Part shown: positions 8,811-18,240 of the stretch, piece by piece
Numbering within the stretch: position 1 is the stretch's first letter
Layout: each line of letters starts with the position of its first letter
NCBI RefSeq assembly: GCF_007858285.1
Contig: NZ_VFIL01000003.1
Coordinates: 496,001-560,000, forward strand
Direction: 5' to 3'
Source of the DNA: Pseudomonas brenneri
Lineage (GTDB): Bacteria; Pseudomonadota; Gammaproteobacteria; Pseudomonadales; Pseudomonadaceae
DNA length: 64,000 nt
The notes under the pieces: generated by a model
Databases searched by the model: none
What the model was told of the DNA's origin: nothing
What the model saw: the letters and a program-made list of their open reading frames with translations, nothing else
Position numbers and translations under genes: made by a program

Positions 8811-9424
8811 CGTGTTCCCCTTCAAGGACTTTCTATTTAATGGCTACTATCTCAGAGTGAGCTAATAGCCGGCGTACATACTACCCATTACTTGTAGTAA
8901 GTAAACTGACGTAGCGCAAGAAGCAAAAAAAATTCTTGTACCGCATCTATTTTGGCTAATCTTTAGCGAGTTTGTATAAAAAATGTCCAGTCTTTGATGC
9001 GCAGTCAAAGATTGGATCCAGGCTGAAAGCGCCAGCTGGCAAGTGTTAAGCGTTGTAAGCGCAAGTCAATTTATATATCAAGGCGAACACTATTGTTCAG
9101 AATTTCCTGGCGTTGACGGGCATCTTTTGCGCATGTAGAGGTGACTTTAAGAGCCGCTGTTCGTCTCAAGCTTCAACTGCCGGCAATGTTCAGGCTATCG
9201 ACCAGCGGATGCTCGATCAGCCCTTTCTATGTCCGCCAGCCCCATGGATGACAAGCGTCCCTTGAGCAATGACAGGATTGGTGCCTACTATTCCTGGGTG
9301 CGGGGCGTGAGTGCTGTAGGGCTTTTCTCGTTGTCGAAACCGGCACGGGGTGGCGTAGATGTTCCTTCGCCGGAAAAACATCGGTAAGGTAGGGGTCAGA
9401 AACCAAGACCCGCGAGGAGTAGTG
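8811..9424. other. 614-base intergenic region upstream of oprI
   Basis: Separates divergent oprI and the acetyltransferase gene. The half nearest oprI is AT-rich and holds its promoter. At 8991-9011 there is a perfect 7-7-7 inverted repeat (TCTTTGA/TCAAAGA). No convincing reading frame or RNA gene was seen in the rest. Confidence 0.4.
8878..8905 (-). promoter_or_regulatory. Candidate sigma-70 promoter of oprI
   Basis: Read on the minus strand: -35 TTTACT (8900-8905), a 16-base spacer and -10 TAGTAT (8878-8883), leaving a leader of about 60 bases before the oprI ATG. Confidence 0.5.
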
Positions 9425-9706
9425 ATGAGCGAGGCGTTGTCCATCCACCATGACCAGGCTGGTCATCAGTTCGAGACCAATGTGGACGGTCATCGTGCCT
9501 ATCTGACCTACATGGACCTGGGGAAACAGACCCTGGATATTTACCGCACGTTTGTGCCCAATGCCCTGCGTGGACGCGGCATTGCTGCTGCGCTGACCGA
9601 AGAGGCACTGCAATACGCCGAGAGCATGGGCTACACGGTGATCCCGTCCTGTTCCTACGTCGAGCGCTACATGGAGCGCCACCAGCGCCATGCCGCGAAG
9701 CTGTGA
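9425..9706 (+). CDS. GNAT-family N-acetyltransferase (short YidJ/COG2388 type)
   Basis: A 93-residue single-domain acetyltransferase. The acetyl-CoA-binding loop is visible as PNALRGRGIAAALTEEAL, followed by the strand-helix VIPSCSYVERYMERH typical of this short family. GAGGAG lies 5 bases before the ATG; the preceding in-frame residues lack a ribosome site. A strong terminator follows. The substrate is unknown; the family has been linked to amine or protein acylation only in general terms. Confidence 0.88.
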   Translation: MSEALSIHHDQAGHQFETNVDGHRAYLTYMDLGKQTLDIYRTFVPNALRGRGIAAALTEEALQYAESMGYTVIPSCSYVERYMERHQRHAAKL

Positions 9707-9723
9707 AAGCCGATAGACACGCA

Positions 9724-9756
9724 TAAAAAAACGCCGGGCTTAGCCCGGCGTTTTTG
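9724..9756. terminator. Bidirectional rho-independent terminator
   Basis: Perfect hairpin CGCCGGGC/GCCCGGCG (9732-9750) with an A run on the left and a T run on the right, so it can serve the acetyltransferase gene and the convergent DAHP synthase gene. Confidence 0.9.
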
Positions 9757-9762
9757 TGTGCG

Positions 9763-10839
9763 TCAGGTACGTTTGCGTTTGGGCAATACGTCCTTGAGCT
9801 TGGCGTGCATGCTGCGCAGGGTAGTCTCGGTGGCGGACCAGTCGATGCAGGCATCGGTGATCGACACGCCGTACTGCAGGTCGGCCAGATCCTTGGGGAT
9901 CGCCTGGCAGCCCCAGTTCAGGTGACTTTCGACCATCAGGCCGATAATCGACTGGTTGCCTTCCAGGATCTGGTTGGCCACGTTCTCCATCACCAGCGGT
10001 TGCAGGGCTGGGTCCTTGTTGGAGTTGGCGTGGCTGCAATCGACCATGATGTTTGGCTTGATCTTCGCCTTGGTCAGCGCCTGTTCGCACAGGGCCACGC
10101 TGACCGAATCATAGTTGGGCTTGCCATTGCCGCCACGCAGTACCACGTGGCCATAGGCGTTGCCCTTGGTGGTGACGATGGACACGCCACCTTCCTGGTT
10201 GATCCCCAGGAAGCGGTGTGGGCTGGAAACCGACTGCAAGGCATTGATCGCCACGGTCAGGCCGCCATCGGTACCGTTCTTGAAACCCACGGCCGAAGAC
10301 AGGCCGGAGGCCATTTCGCGGTGGGTTTGCGATTCGGTGGTACGCGCACCGATCGCCGACCAACTGATCAGGTCCTGCAAGTACTGCGGGGAAATCGGGT
10401 CCAGGGCTTCAGTGGCCGTGGGCAGGCCCATTTCAGCCAGGTCCAGCAGCAGCTTGCGGCCGATATGCAAGCCGTCCTGGATCTTGAACGAGTCGTCCAG
10501 GTATGGGTCGTTGATCAGGCCTTTCCAGCCGACGGTGGTCCGTGGCTTCTCGAAATACACGCGCATCACCAGATACAAGGTGTCAGACACTTCTGCAGCC
10601 AGCACTTTTAGGCGCTCGGCGTACTCGTGGGCAGCCTTGAGGTCGTGGATCGAGCAAGGGCCGATCACCACGAACAAGCGGTGGTCAGTGCCGTCGAGGA
10701 TGTCACGAATGACTTCGCGGCCCTTGGTGACGGTCTGCAGTGCAGCGTCGCTCAAAGGGATTTCGCGTTTGAGCTGATCGGGCGTGATCAGGGTCTCGTT
10801 GGATTCGACGTTTAGGTCGTTGATCGGTAAATCAGCCAT
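9763..10839 (-). CDS. 3-deoxy-7-phosphoheptulonate synthase, type I (AroF/G/H class)
   Basis: A 358-residue cytoplasmic DAHP synthase, first step of the shikimate pathway, joining phosphoenolpyruvate and erythrose 4-phosphate. Class I landmarks are present: VVIGPCSIHD (metal cysteine), MRVYFEKPRTTVGWKG, ATEALDPISPQY, SWSAIGARTTESQTHRE, KNGTDG, and C-terminal MVDCSHANS and VMVES-like metal ligands. The start is MADLPINDLNVES; the N-terminal extension of about 60 residues is where feedback amino acids bind in this class, but which one cannot be read from sequence here. A second, unrelated type II enzyme is encoded at 23182-24528. Confidence 0.93.
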   Translation of the reverse strand: MADLPINDLNVESNETLITPDQLKREIPLSDAALQTVTKGREVIRDILDGTDHRLFVVIGPCSIHDLKAAHEYAERLKVLAAEVSDTLYLVMRVYFEKPRTTVGWKGLINDPYLDDSFKIQDGLHIGRKLLLDLAEMGLPTATEALDPISPQYLQDLISWSAIGARTTESQTHREMASGLSSAVGFKNGTDGGLTVAINALQSVSSPHRFLGINQEGGVSIVTTKGNAYGHVVLRGGNGKPNYDSVSVALCEQALTKAKIKPNIMVDCSHANSNKDPALQPLVMENVANQILEGNQSIIGLMVESHLNWGCQAIPKDLADLQYGVSITDACIDWSATETTLRSMHAKLKDVLPKRKRT

Positions 10840-11017
10840 CGTGTTACTCGTCAGGGTCACGGGTGCCGGCCGCCAGCGAACCCCGTGCGGCGGAGCACAG
10901 CATGATTTAAATGCAGCGGGGAGCCGAACCTTAGCGCGTACACGCCGGCTCGACAATGGGCAATTGCGCGCAGTGGCGTACGGCCTGATAGTGTGTTGCC
11001 TGGTTAAAGGGCGTGGT

Positions 11018-11362
11018 GTGGATCGAGTGAAAGCGTTTGAATTGACGGATTTGGATATCGACCAGCAGTTACTGACGTTACCGGGCACTTCGCTGCTGGT
11101 GTTTACCAGCGTCGGCTGTTCCAGTTGTCGTTGGGCACGCCAGCAGATACCGGGTTGGAACCTGCCGGTGGCGCGCATCTGCTGGGTCGACGCTGGGCAC
11201 AATGGTGGTGCGGTGGAGCGCTACGGGATCTTTCATTTGCCGGCTTTATTTGTAGTGTGCGAGGGTCAACTCCACGGTGCACTGCAGGTGGGCCTGAACC
11301 CCAGCGACCTCAGCGACGCTATAAATGAGGCGCTCAAACAAGAACCAGAGGAGTTGCCATGA
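11018..11362 (+). CDS. Thioredoxin-like protein
   Basis: A 114-residue protein with a thioredoxin fold outline: LLVFTSVGCSSCRWAR contains the redox motif CSSC, and YGIFHLPALFVVCEG matches the cis-proline strand of thioredoxins. No signal peptide. The GTG start at 11018 has AAAGGG 6 to 7 bases upstream. The TGA overlaps the ATG of the following reductase gene (ATGA), so the two are translationally coupled. The partner substrate is unknown. Confidence 0.75.
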   Translation: MDRVKAFELTDLDIDQQLLTLPGTSLLVFTSVGCSSCRWARQQIPGWNLPVARICWVDAGHNGGAVERYGIFHLPALFVVCEGQLHGALQVGLNPSDLSDAINEALKQEPEELP

Positions 11363-12321
11363 CGAGTGCAGTTGAGCCTGGCCCGCGCATTGGGATTATC
11401 GGCACCGGTGCCATCGGTGGTTTTTACGGGTTGATGCTGGCGCGCGCCGGTTTCGACGTGCATTTCCTGCTGCGCAGTGAATACGCGGCGGTCAGTGAGC
11501 GTGGCTTGCAACTCAATAGTGCGGTGCATGGGGCCTTGAACCTGCACCCGGTCCAGGCCTACGCCAATGCGGCCGACATGCCGCCTTGCGACTGGCTGCT
11601 GGTGGGCACCAAAACCACTGGTAACGTTGAGTTGGCGCCGACGATTGCCCAGGTGGCGGCGCCGGGTGCCAAGGTCGTGCTGTTGCAAAATGGCCTCGGT
11701 ATCGAGGATGACCTGCGCGAACATTTGCCTGAGTCCCTGCATTTGCTCGGTGGGCTTTGTTATATCTGCGTACACCGTTCCGGGCCGGGGATTGTCGAGC
11801 ATCAGGCCATGGGCCGGGTCAGTCTTGGCTATCACAGTGGCAGTGCCACTCATGATGCTGCACGCCGCCAGGCGATTGTCGAAGAGGGCGCCGGGCTGTT
11901 CCGCGAGGCCGGGATCGACTCCCAGGCCATGCCCGACCTCGACCAGGCACGCTGGCACAAACTGGTGTGGAATGTGCCGTACAACGGCCTGTCGGTGCTG
12001 CTCGGTGCGAACACCTCGACGTTGATGGCCGACGAATCCAGCCGGGAGTTGATCCAGGGGTTGATGGCTGAAGTGGTGCAGGGCGCACGGGCGTGCGGTC
12101 ATGAGATCGCGCCTGGCTACGCCGAGCAGATGTTCAACATGACCGAGCGTTTGACGGACTACTGGCCAAGCATGTATCACGATCATCAGCACCAGCGCCC
12201 GCTGGAACTGGCCGCGATCTACGCCCGCCCGCTGGCCGCTGCCAGGGCCGCAGGCTGTGAGTTGCCGCGGATGCAGGCGCTGTACCAGGCCCTGAGCTTT
12301 ATCGATCGACGCAACGGCTGA
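11359..12321 (+). CDS. Putative 2-dehydropantoate 2-reductase (ketopantoate reductase family)
   Basis: A 320-residue NADP-dependent oxidoreductase. The N-terminal Rossmann motif GTGAIGG starts at residue 15, followed by LLRSEYAAV, the usual region for the cofactor phosphate. The C-terminal helical domain carries the catalytic lysine segment ARWHKLVWNVPYNGLSVLL and an EL(I)QGLM helix. Family members convert ketopantoate to pantoate for coenzyme A synthesis, but several pseudomonad paralogs have unproven roles, so the reaction is provisional. It overlaps the thioredoxin-like gene by 4 bases and is followed within 10 bases by the nucleotidase gene. Confidence 0.85.
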   Translation: MTSAVEPGPRIGIIGTGAIGGFYGLMLARAGFDVHFLLRSEYAAVSERGLQLNSAVHGALNLHPVQAYANAADMPPCDWLLVGTKTTGNVELAPTIAQVAAPGAKVVLLQNGLGIEDDLREHLPESLHLLGGLCYICVHRSGPGIVEHQAMGRVSLGYHSGSATHDAARRQAIVEEGAGLFREAGIDSQAMPDLDQARWHKLVWNVPYNGLSVLLGANTSTLMADESSRELIQGLMAEVVQGARACGHEIAPGYAEQMFNMTERLTDYWPSMYHDHQHQRPLELAAIYARPLAAARAAGCELPRMQALYQALSFIDRRNG

Positions 12322-12330
12322 GGAACTGAC

Positions 12331-13248
12331 ATGGCCAAAGGGATAAGCGACAAACTGGTGCTGGCGATTTCCTCGCGAGCGCTGTTCGACCTGAGCGAAA
12401 GCCACAAGATCTACCTGGCCCAAGGCGTCGAGGCGTACCGCAAATACCAGATTGAGCACGAGGAGGAAATCCTTGAGCCGGGAGAAGCCTTTGCCTTGGT
12501 CAAGAAACTCCTGAGCCTGAACGCCAGTCTCGGGCGGGCTCGTGTCGAAGTGGTGCTGGTGTCGCGCAACAGTGCCGACACCGGTTTGCGTGTGTTCAAT
12601 TCGATCCAGCATTACGGTCTGGATATTTCCCGTGCCGCGTTTGTCGGTGGGCGTAACCCGCACCCTTACCTGGCCGCGTTTGGCAGTCACTTGTTCCTTT
12701 CGACCCACGCCGAAGATGTGCGCAGTGCGCTGGACGAAGGTTTTGCCGCCGCGACTATTTTGTCTGGAGGCGCGCGGCGGGCCTCCAGCGCCGAACTGCG
12801 GATAGCCTTCGATGGCGACGCGGTGCTGTTTTCCGATGAGTCCGAGCGTGTCTACCAAACCGGTGGCCTGGAAGCGTTCCAGGCCAGCGAGCGGCAGTCG
12901 GCCCGCGAGCCTCTGCGCGGCGGTCCCTTCAAAGGCTTCCTGGCGGCGCTCAATCTGCTGCAGCGCGAATTTTCCGACGAGTCATGCCCGATCCGCACGG
13001 CGCTGGTGACGGCGCGTTCGGCGCCGTCCCACGAACGGGTGATCCGCACCTTGCGTGAGTGGGATATCCGCCTGGACGAGTCGCTGTTTCTGGGTGGCCT
13101 GGAGAAATCAGCGTTCCTTGAGGCGTTTGCTGCCGATGTGTTTTTCGACGATCAGGCCGGTCATTGCGAAAAAGCCAGGGCGGTGGTGGCCACCGGGCAT
13201 GTGCCCCATGGCATCAGCAATGAACCAAAAATCCAGGTCGAAAGCTAA
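12331..13248 (+). CDS. 5'-nucleotidase (cytosolic NT5C1-like family)
   Basis: A 305-residue protein of the PF06189 5'-nucleotidase family (HAD-like fold), dephosphorylating nucleoside monophosphates. Recognisable segments are LVLAISSRALFDLSESHKIY near the start, VVLVSRNSADTGLRVFNSI, and the C-terminal acidic motifs FLGGLEKSAFLEAF and VFFDDQAGHCEKA. AGGAAC precedes the ATG. Last gene of a three-gene operon with the thioredoxin-like and reductase genes; the functional tie is unclear. Confidence 0.88.
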   Translation: MAKGISDKLVLAISSRALFDLSESHKIYLAQGVEAYRKYQIEHEEEILEPGEAFALVKKLLSLNASLGRARVEVVLVSRNSADTGLRVFNSIQHYGLDISRAAFVGGRNPHPYLAAFGSHLFLSTHAEDVRSALDEGFAAATILSGGARRASSAELRIAFDGDAVLFSDESERVYQTGGLEAFQASERQSAREPLRGGPFKGFLAALNLLQREFSDESCPIRTALVTARSAPSHERVIRTLREWDIRLDESLFLGGLEKSAFLEAFAADVFFDDQAGHCEKARAVVATGHVPHGISNEPKIQVES

Positions 13249-13318
13249 GTCCATCGCAGTCGCCAAGGCGCTGCTAAGCTGAAGCAATCCCCGCCATCCT
13301 GGCAGTCCAGGAGGTTTT

Positions 13319-13819
13319 ATGATCGGTTCGATGTTGTACGCCACTGACTTGGGTGTTTATGCGCCTTATGTGATGCAACATGCGCTGGCGATGGCGCGAA
13401 CGTTCAAGGCTGATCTTTATGTGATTCATGTTGTAGAGCCTATCGGGCTGTTCGCCGAGTCGGTGCTGCAAAGCTACCTTGATGAGCATGCACTGAGTGA
13501 ATGGCAGACCCAGGGATTGGACACAGTGATGGCGAGTATTGAGCAGCGGGTACTGGACAGCTTTCGCGAAGAGCTGGACGACGACGCCCAGGATTTGAAA
13601 CTGATTCGCTCGGTGCGGGTGATCCAGGGGGATCCCGCCCAAGTGATTCTCGACCAGGCGCAGAAACTCTCGGTGGATTTGTTGATCGTAGGAAGTCATA
13701 GCCAGGGCACGGGGGCCTCCACGCCACTGGGACGTACGGCGGCGCGGGTGTTGCAGTTGTCCCAGGTACCGGTTTATCTGGTGCCTTTGCTGCAGCGTCG
13801 GCGCAGTGATGATGTGTGA
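13319..13819 (+). CDS. Universal stress protein (UspA family)
   Basis: A 166-residue cytoplasmic Usp domain protein. It shows the N-terminal strand MIGSMLYATDLGVYAPYVMQ and the C-terminal nucleotide-binding pattern GSHSQGTGASTPLGRTAARVL (G-2x-G-9x-G-S/T-like), so ATP binding is plausible. An excellent ribosome site (CCAGGAGG) sits 6 bases before the ATG. It stands alone between the nucleotidase gene and cysB. Confidence 0.9.
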   Translation: MIGSMLYATDLGVYAPYVMQHALAMARTFKADLYVIHVVEPIGLFAESVLQSYLDEHALSEWQTQGLDTVMASIEQRVLDSFREELDDDAQDLKLIRSVRVIQGDPAQVILDQAQKLSVDLLIVGSHSQGTGASTPLGRTAARVLQLSQVPVYLVPLLQRRRSDDV

Positions 13820-13831
13820 TGGGGCGTAAAC

Positions 13832-13853
13832 GATAAAAAGTTCTAGATTTATC
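13832..13853. promoter_or_regulatory. Inverted repeat upstream of cysB
   Basis: GATAAA and TTTATC separated by 10 bases in the AT-rich stretch before cysB. The spacing is in the range used by LysR-type regulators, so self-regulation by CysB is possible; this is only an inference. Confidence 0.3.
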
Positions 13854-13914
13854 ATTCAAACCTTTAATATAGTTATATACCGTCGCTGATATCCGTGGCG
13901 TCTATCTGCTTTGA

Positions 13915-14898
<984 letters not shown>

Positions 14899-14903
14899 TC
14901 GGC

Positions 14904-15386
14904 TCAGCGGGCCTCGGTCACGGTGAACTGTTGCCGGGCGCCCGCCACCAGAATCTCCACCTCATCCCCTTCGAACTTGCCCAGCAGGCTTTTGCCCAGC
15001 GGCGAGCGAGGGGTGATGACGGTCACCAACTGCCCCACCACGTAGACTTTCAAGCCTGCCGCATCCGGTGCGAGGAACAGCCATTGCTGGCGACCGTTGT
15101 CGTCTTCCAGGCCGAGCAGGGCGCCCACTTCGATACCTCGTTGCTCATCGTAGGGCCGCAGGTTGAGGTTCTGGCACAGCACCAGTGACTGTTTGATCTC
15201 CTCGACGCGCTTGGCCTGTCCGGCGGCAAGGTAAGACGCCTCCAGGCCCAGGGTGTCGTATTTGTTCTCGGCGATATTTTCTTCGTGGGTCGCGGTTTCG
15301 TACGCGGTTTGCGCGGCGCGTTGGGCCACATCCAGATCGGCGGCGAGTTTTTCCAGGATCAACTGGAGGACGGCGTGTTTATTCAT
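14904..15386 (-). CDS. GreA/GreB-family C-terminal-domain protein
   Basis: A 160-residue protein with an N-terminal coiled coil (DVAQRAAQTAYETATHEENIAENKYDTLGLEAS) and a GreA/B-like C-terminal domain (VGALLGLEDDNGRQQWLFLAPDA, TPRSPLGKSLLGKFEGDEVEI). The coiled-coil tip lacks the GDRSENADYQ stretch of real Gre factors. It may act on the RNA polymerase secondary channel in a different way, or not at all. The start MNKHAVLQL is chosen since the residues before it belong to the upstream gap. Paired with the small membrane protein gene upstream (13 bases apart) and convergent with cysB. Confidence 0.8.
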   Translation of the reverse strand: MNKHAVLQLILEKLAADLDVAQRAAQTAYETATHEENIAENKYDTLGLEASYLAAGQAKRVEEIKQSLVLCQNLNLRPYDEQRGIEVGALLGLEDDNGRQQWLFLAPDAAGLKVYVVGQLVTVITPRSPLGKSLLGKFEGDEVEILVAGARQQFTVTEAR

Positions 15387-15399
15387 GGGGGCTTGCGGC

Positions 15400-15759
15400 T
15401 CAATCACACAATTGCAGGACGTTGGCCCGGCTCTTGTCGCTGGGGGCGTTCTGGTCCTGCTGGAGCCAGAACTGGCATTTGGGGTTGGACAGGTTGCGCG
15501 GGTTGGCGCGCGCCTGCTCCATCGCCTGTTGTTGCTCCTGCTTGTGCAGGTTTTGCTGGTATTGCTCGAACATTTGGTTCGGCGGTTCAGGCGTCACGGC
15601 AGGCGGCTTGCCCAACTGTTGCACGACCTGGGCCACGGGCTGTTCAAACAGGTAGCGCGAGGCCAGCCAGCCTGTCAGCACGATGGCGACAAAGCCCAGC
15701 CACAGGCCCAGGGCCACGGCAATACTGAGTTTGAACATCGACAGCGGGCGATCGGACAT
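15400..15759 (-). CDS. Hypothetical single-pass membrane protein
   Basis: A 119-residue protein with one membrane helix near residues 10-32 (LSIAVALGLWLGFVAIVLTGWL). The rest is a hydrophilic, Gln-rich segment (QMFEQYQQNLHKQEQQQAMEQA) ending in NPKCQFWLQQDQ...LQLCD, with two conserved-looking cysteines probably in the periplasm. Ribosome site GGAGG precedes the ATG. Same strand and likely same transcript as the GreAB-like gene. Function unknown. Confidence 0.75.
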   Translation of the reverse strand: MSDRPLSMFKLSIAVALGLWLGFVAIVLTGWLASRYLFEQPVAQVVQQLGKPPAVTPEPPNQMFEQYQQNLHKQEQQQAMEQARANPRNLSNPKCQFWLQQDQNAPSDKSRANVLQLCD

Positions 15760-15891
15760 GGCGGCCTCCTGGCGGGCGGTTGCGGTGAGTTGCGGATTGT
15801 CGCACAGCCGGCGTGCAGAATAATCGCGATCAACCCTTCTGCATGGCGGCATTTATGCGGACAATCGAGCCTTTCAATGATGGAGCCCGGA

Positions 15892-17025
15892 ATGAAAGCC
15901 CGCTGGGATATTTTTTGCAGCGTCGTCGATAACTACGGCGACATCGGCGTGACCTGGCGCCTGGCCCGGCAATTGGCAGCGGAACACGCCTGCGTGGTGC
16001 GCTTGTGGGTCGATGATTTACGGGCGTTCGAACGCATGTGCCCAGAGGTGGATGTGCGGTTGGACCAGCAGTGGCAAGAGGGTGTCGATGTCCGTCACTG
16101 GTCGCAGGAGTGGGTTGCGACGCCGGCAGCCGATGTGGTGATCGCCGCCTTTGCCTGCCAATTGCCCCATGACTACATGGAGGCCATGGCTGGGCGTGAG
16201 CTCCCGCCACTGTGGATGAACCTCGACTATTTGAGTGCCGAAGAATGGGTAGTCGGTTGCCACGGCCTGCCGTCGGTGAAGTTCAAGGGCGTGCAAAAGT
16301 ATTTCTTCTTTCCCGGATTTCGTCCTGGTACGGGCGGCTTGCTGCGTGAGGCCGGGCTGATCGAACAGCGGCAGGCCTTTGGGCGTGATCGGCAGGCTCA
16401 GCAACAATTCCTACAAGCGCTGGGCGTCTTTCCCGCAAAGGGCGCGCGTTTGATGTCGTTGTTTGCCTATGAAAACGCCGGCTTGGCCAGTTGGCTGGAC
16501 GTGTTGGCGTCTGATGGGCAAGCCACTCATCTGCTGGTGCCGGAAGGGCGCATCCTTGGCGACGTGCAACGCTGGTTGAGTATCGAGACGTTGGCAGCGG
16601 GGGATGTTCATCTGCGCGGTACCCTGACGGTACAGGTGCTGCCGTTCGTGCGGCAGGAACAATACGACCGCTTGCTGTGGTGCTGTGACTTCAACGCCGT
16701 ACGCGGCGAAGACTCCTTTGTGCGGGCGCAGTGGGCAGGACGTCCGTTGCTATGGCATATCTACCGACAGGATGACGACATTCACCTGGACAAGCTCGAT
16801 GCCTTCCTCACGCTCTACACCCAGGACCTGTCTGCACCGGCGAAAGCTGCGCTGATTGCCCTATGGCAAGCCTGGAACACAGACAGCGATATGGCCCCAA
16901 GCTGGAAAATGCTGCTTGAGCATTGGCCGGAACTGACCACACACGCCGAAAAATGGTGTCTGGAACAGGCCTTGCAAGCCGATCTTGCGACGGCGCTGGT
17001 ACAGTTTTATGAAAATTGGATATGA
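15892..17025 (+). CDS. earP: Elongation factor P arginine rhamnosyltransferase EarP
   Basis: A 377-residue GT-B-type glycosyltransferase that transfers rhamnose from dTDP-rhamnose to Arg32 of EF-P. The start MKARWDIFCSVVDNYGDIGVTW matches EarP; the Asp within DNYGDIG is the known catalytic region. The C-terminal donor-binding half holds FDFNAVRGEDSFVRAQWAG-like residues (CCDFNAVRGEDSFVRA), the conserved Arg-Gly-Glu-Asp motif. GGAG lies 6 bases before the chosen ATG; an upstream ATG at 15877 is less likely. The target gene efp follows 50 bases downstream on the same strand. Confidence 0.95.
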   Translation: MKARWDIFCSVVDNYGDIGVTWRLARQLAAEHACVVRLWVDDLRAFERMCPEVDVRLDQQWQEGVDVRHWSQEWVATPAADVVIAAFACQLPHDYMEAMAGRELPPLWMNLDYLSAEEWVVGCHGLPSVKFKGVQKYFFFPGFRPGTGGLLREAGLIEQRQAFGRDRQAQQQFLQALGVFPAKGARLMSLFAYENAGLASWLDVLASDGQATHLLVPEGRILGDVQRWLSIETLAAGDVHLRGTLTVQVLPFVRQEQYDRLLWCCDFNAVRGEDSFVRAQWAGRPLLWHIYRQDDDIHLDKLDAFLTLYTQDLSAPAKAALIALWQAWNTDSDMAPSWKMLLEHWPELTTHAEKWCLEQALQADLATALVQFYENWI

Positions 17026-17074
17026 TACGCGACCTTGATTTTTGTAAATCCCATCCAAATTTCGGATATTCGTA

Positions 17075-17647
17075 ATGAAAACTGGTAAAGAACTGAAACC
17101 CGGTACCGTGATCCGTATCGACAACGACCCTTGGTTGGTTCAGAAAGCTGAGTTCACCAAGTCTGGTCGTAACAGCGCAATCATGAAGACCAAGCTGAAG
17201 AACCTGCTGACCGGTTACAAGACCGAAACCGTATACAGCGCCGATGACAAACTGGACGACGTGATCCTCGACCGCAAGGAAGCGACCCTGTCCTTCATCA
17301 GCGGCGACACCTACACGTTCATGGACACCACCGACTACACCATGTACGAGCTGAACGCTGAAGACATCGAAGCCGTTCTGCCGTTCGTGGAAGAAGGCAT
17401 GACCGACGTTTGCGAAGCCATCTTCTTCGAAGATCGCCTGGTTTCCGTAGAGCTGCCGACCACCATCGTGCGTAAGGTTGCCTACACCGAAGGTTCCGCT
17501 CGCGGCGACACTTCGGGCAAAGTGATGAAGCCTGCCAAGCTGGCTAACGGTACCGAGCTGCAAGTGGCTGATTTCATCGAAATCGACGACATGATCGAGA
17601 TCGACACCCGCGAAGGTGGTTCGTACAAAGGTCGCGCCAAGAAGTAA
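17075..17647 (+). CDS. efp: Translation elongation factor P (arginine type)
   Basis: A 190-residue three-domain EF-P that relieves ribosome stalling at polyproline. The acceptor loop reads FTKSGRNSA with Arg32 at the tip, replacing the lysine of Escherichia coli EF-P. This is the form rhamnosylated by EarP, whose gene lies directly upstream. Domain I is KOW-like ([16 protein letters not shown]), domain III is the OB fold ending in [10 protein letters not shown] terminator follows within 20 bases. Confidence 0.97.
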   Translation: MKTGKELKPGTVIRIDNDPWLVQKAEFTKSGRNSAIMKTKLKNLLTGYKTETVYSADDKLDDVILDRKEATLSFISGDTYTFMDTTDYTMYELNAEDIEAVLPFVEEGMTDVCEAIFFEDRLVSVELPTTIVRKVAYTEGSARGDTSGKVMKPAKLANGTELQVADFIEIDDMIEIDTREGGSYKGRAKK

Positions 17648-17664
17648 TTCTGGCGTTACTGACA

Positions 17665-17692
17665 AAAACCCGACCAAGAGTCGGGTTTTTTT
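17665..17692. terminator. Rho-independent terminator between efp and ohr
   Basis: Stem CCCGACC-type hairpin (CCCGAC/GTCGGG) with A residues on the left and a run of seven T on the right. It serves efp and, in reverse, the convergent ohr gene. Confidence 0.85.
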
Positions 17693-17707
17693 ATGCCTGT
17701 TTTCCCG

Positions 17708-18127
17708 TCACACAGTGATATGCAAGCGCACATCGACATTGCCACGAGTGGCATTGGAGTACGGGCAGACCTGGTGTGCGGCATCCACCAGGCTTTGTGC
17801 CTCATCCGCGGCCAGGCCGGGCAGGGATACGTGAAGGTCGATGTCCAGGCCAAAACCACCGGGGATCTGGCCGATGCCTACATGGGCAGTGATCGAGGCG
17901 TCATCGGGGATTTTGCGTTTGCTCTGGCTGGCGACGAATTTCAGGGCACCGATAAAGCAGGCCGAGTAGCCAGCGGCGAACAGTTGCTCGGGGTTGGTGG
18001 CCTGGCCACCGGCGCCGCCCAGCTCTTTTGGGGTGGCGAGCTTGACGTCGAGGATGTTGTCGCTGGAAACGGCGCGACCATCACGGCCGCCGGTGGCGGT
18101 GGCTACTGCGGTATAGAGGGTTTGCAT
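17708..18127 (-). CDS. ohr: Organic hydroperoxide resistance protein Ohr
   Basis: A 139-residue thiol peroxidase of the Ohr/OsmC family that reduces lipid and organic hydroperoxides, using lipoylated partners. The catalytic cysteines are Cys57 (AGYSACF) and Cys121 (HQVCPYSNA); the conserved Arg and Glu region lies near ATNPEQLFAAGY. Its promoter region faces ohrR, the repressor gene, which is transcribed in the same direction 250 bases upstream. Confidence 0.96.
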   Translation of the reverse strand: MQTLYTAVATATGGRDGRAVSSDNILDVKLATPKELGGAGGQATNPEQLFAAGYSACFIGALKFVASQSKRKIPDDASITAHVGIGQIPGGFGLDIDLHVSLPGLAADEAQSLVDAAHQVCPYSNATRGNVDVRLHITV

Positions 18128-18148
18128 GGGTTTTTCCTCGCTTGTTCT

Positions 18149-18214
18149 GCGCTAAAAGTTAGCGCGATAAGTAGTTGGCGAGATAAATCTACCGTGCAAG
18201 TATTTTGCGCGCAA
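18149..18214 (-). promoter_or_regulatory. ohr promoter with two palindromes (probable OhrR control region)
   Basis: On the minus strand, -35 TTGCGC (18209-18214) and -10 TAGATT (18186-18191) are 17 bases apart. A perfect palindrome TTGCGCGCAA (18205-18214) covers the -35 box, and a second one, GCGCTAA-AAG-TTAGCGC (18149-18165), lies just downstream of the expected start. OhrR proteins repress ohr by binding such repeats; which one is the operator is inference. Confidence 0.5.
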
Positions 18215-18240
18215 TATATTTTTTAAATGAACACGATTAC

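Noticed and set aside
11266..12858. Long 530-residue open frame on the minus strand
   Set aside because: It lies antisense to the ketopantoate reductase and nucleotidase genes, has no domain signature, and its composition is that of a shadow frame in GC-rich DNA.
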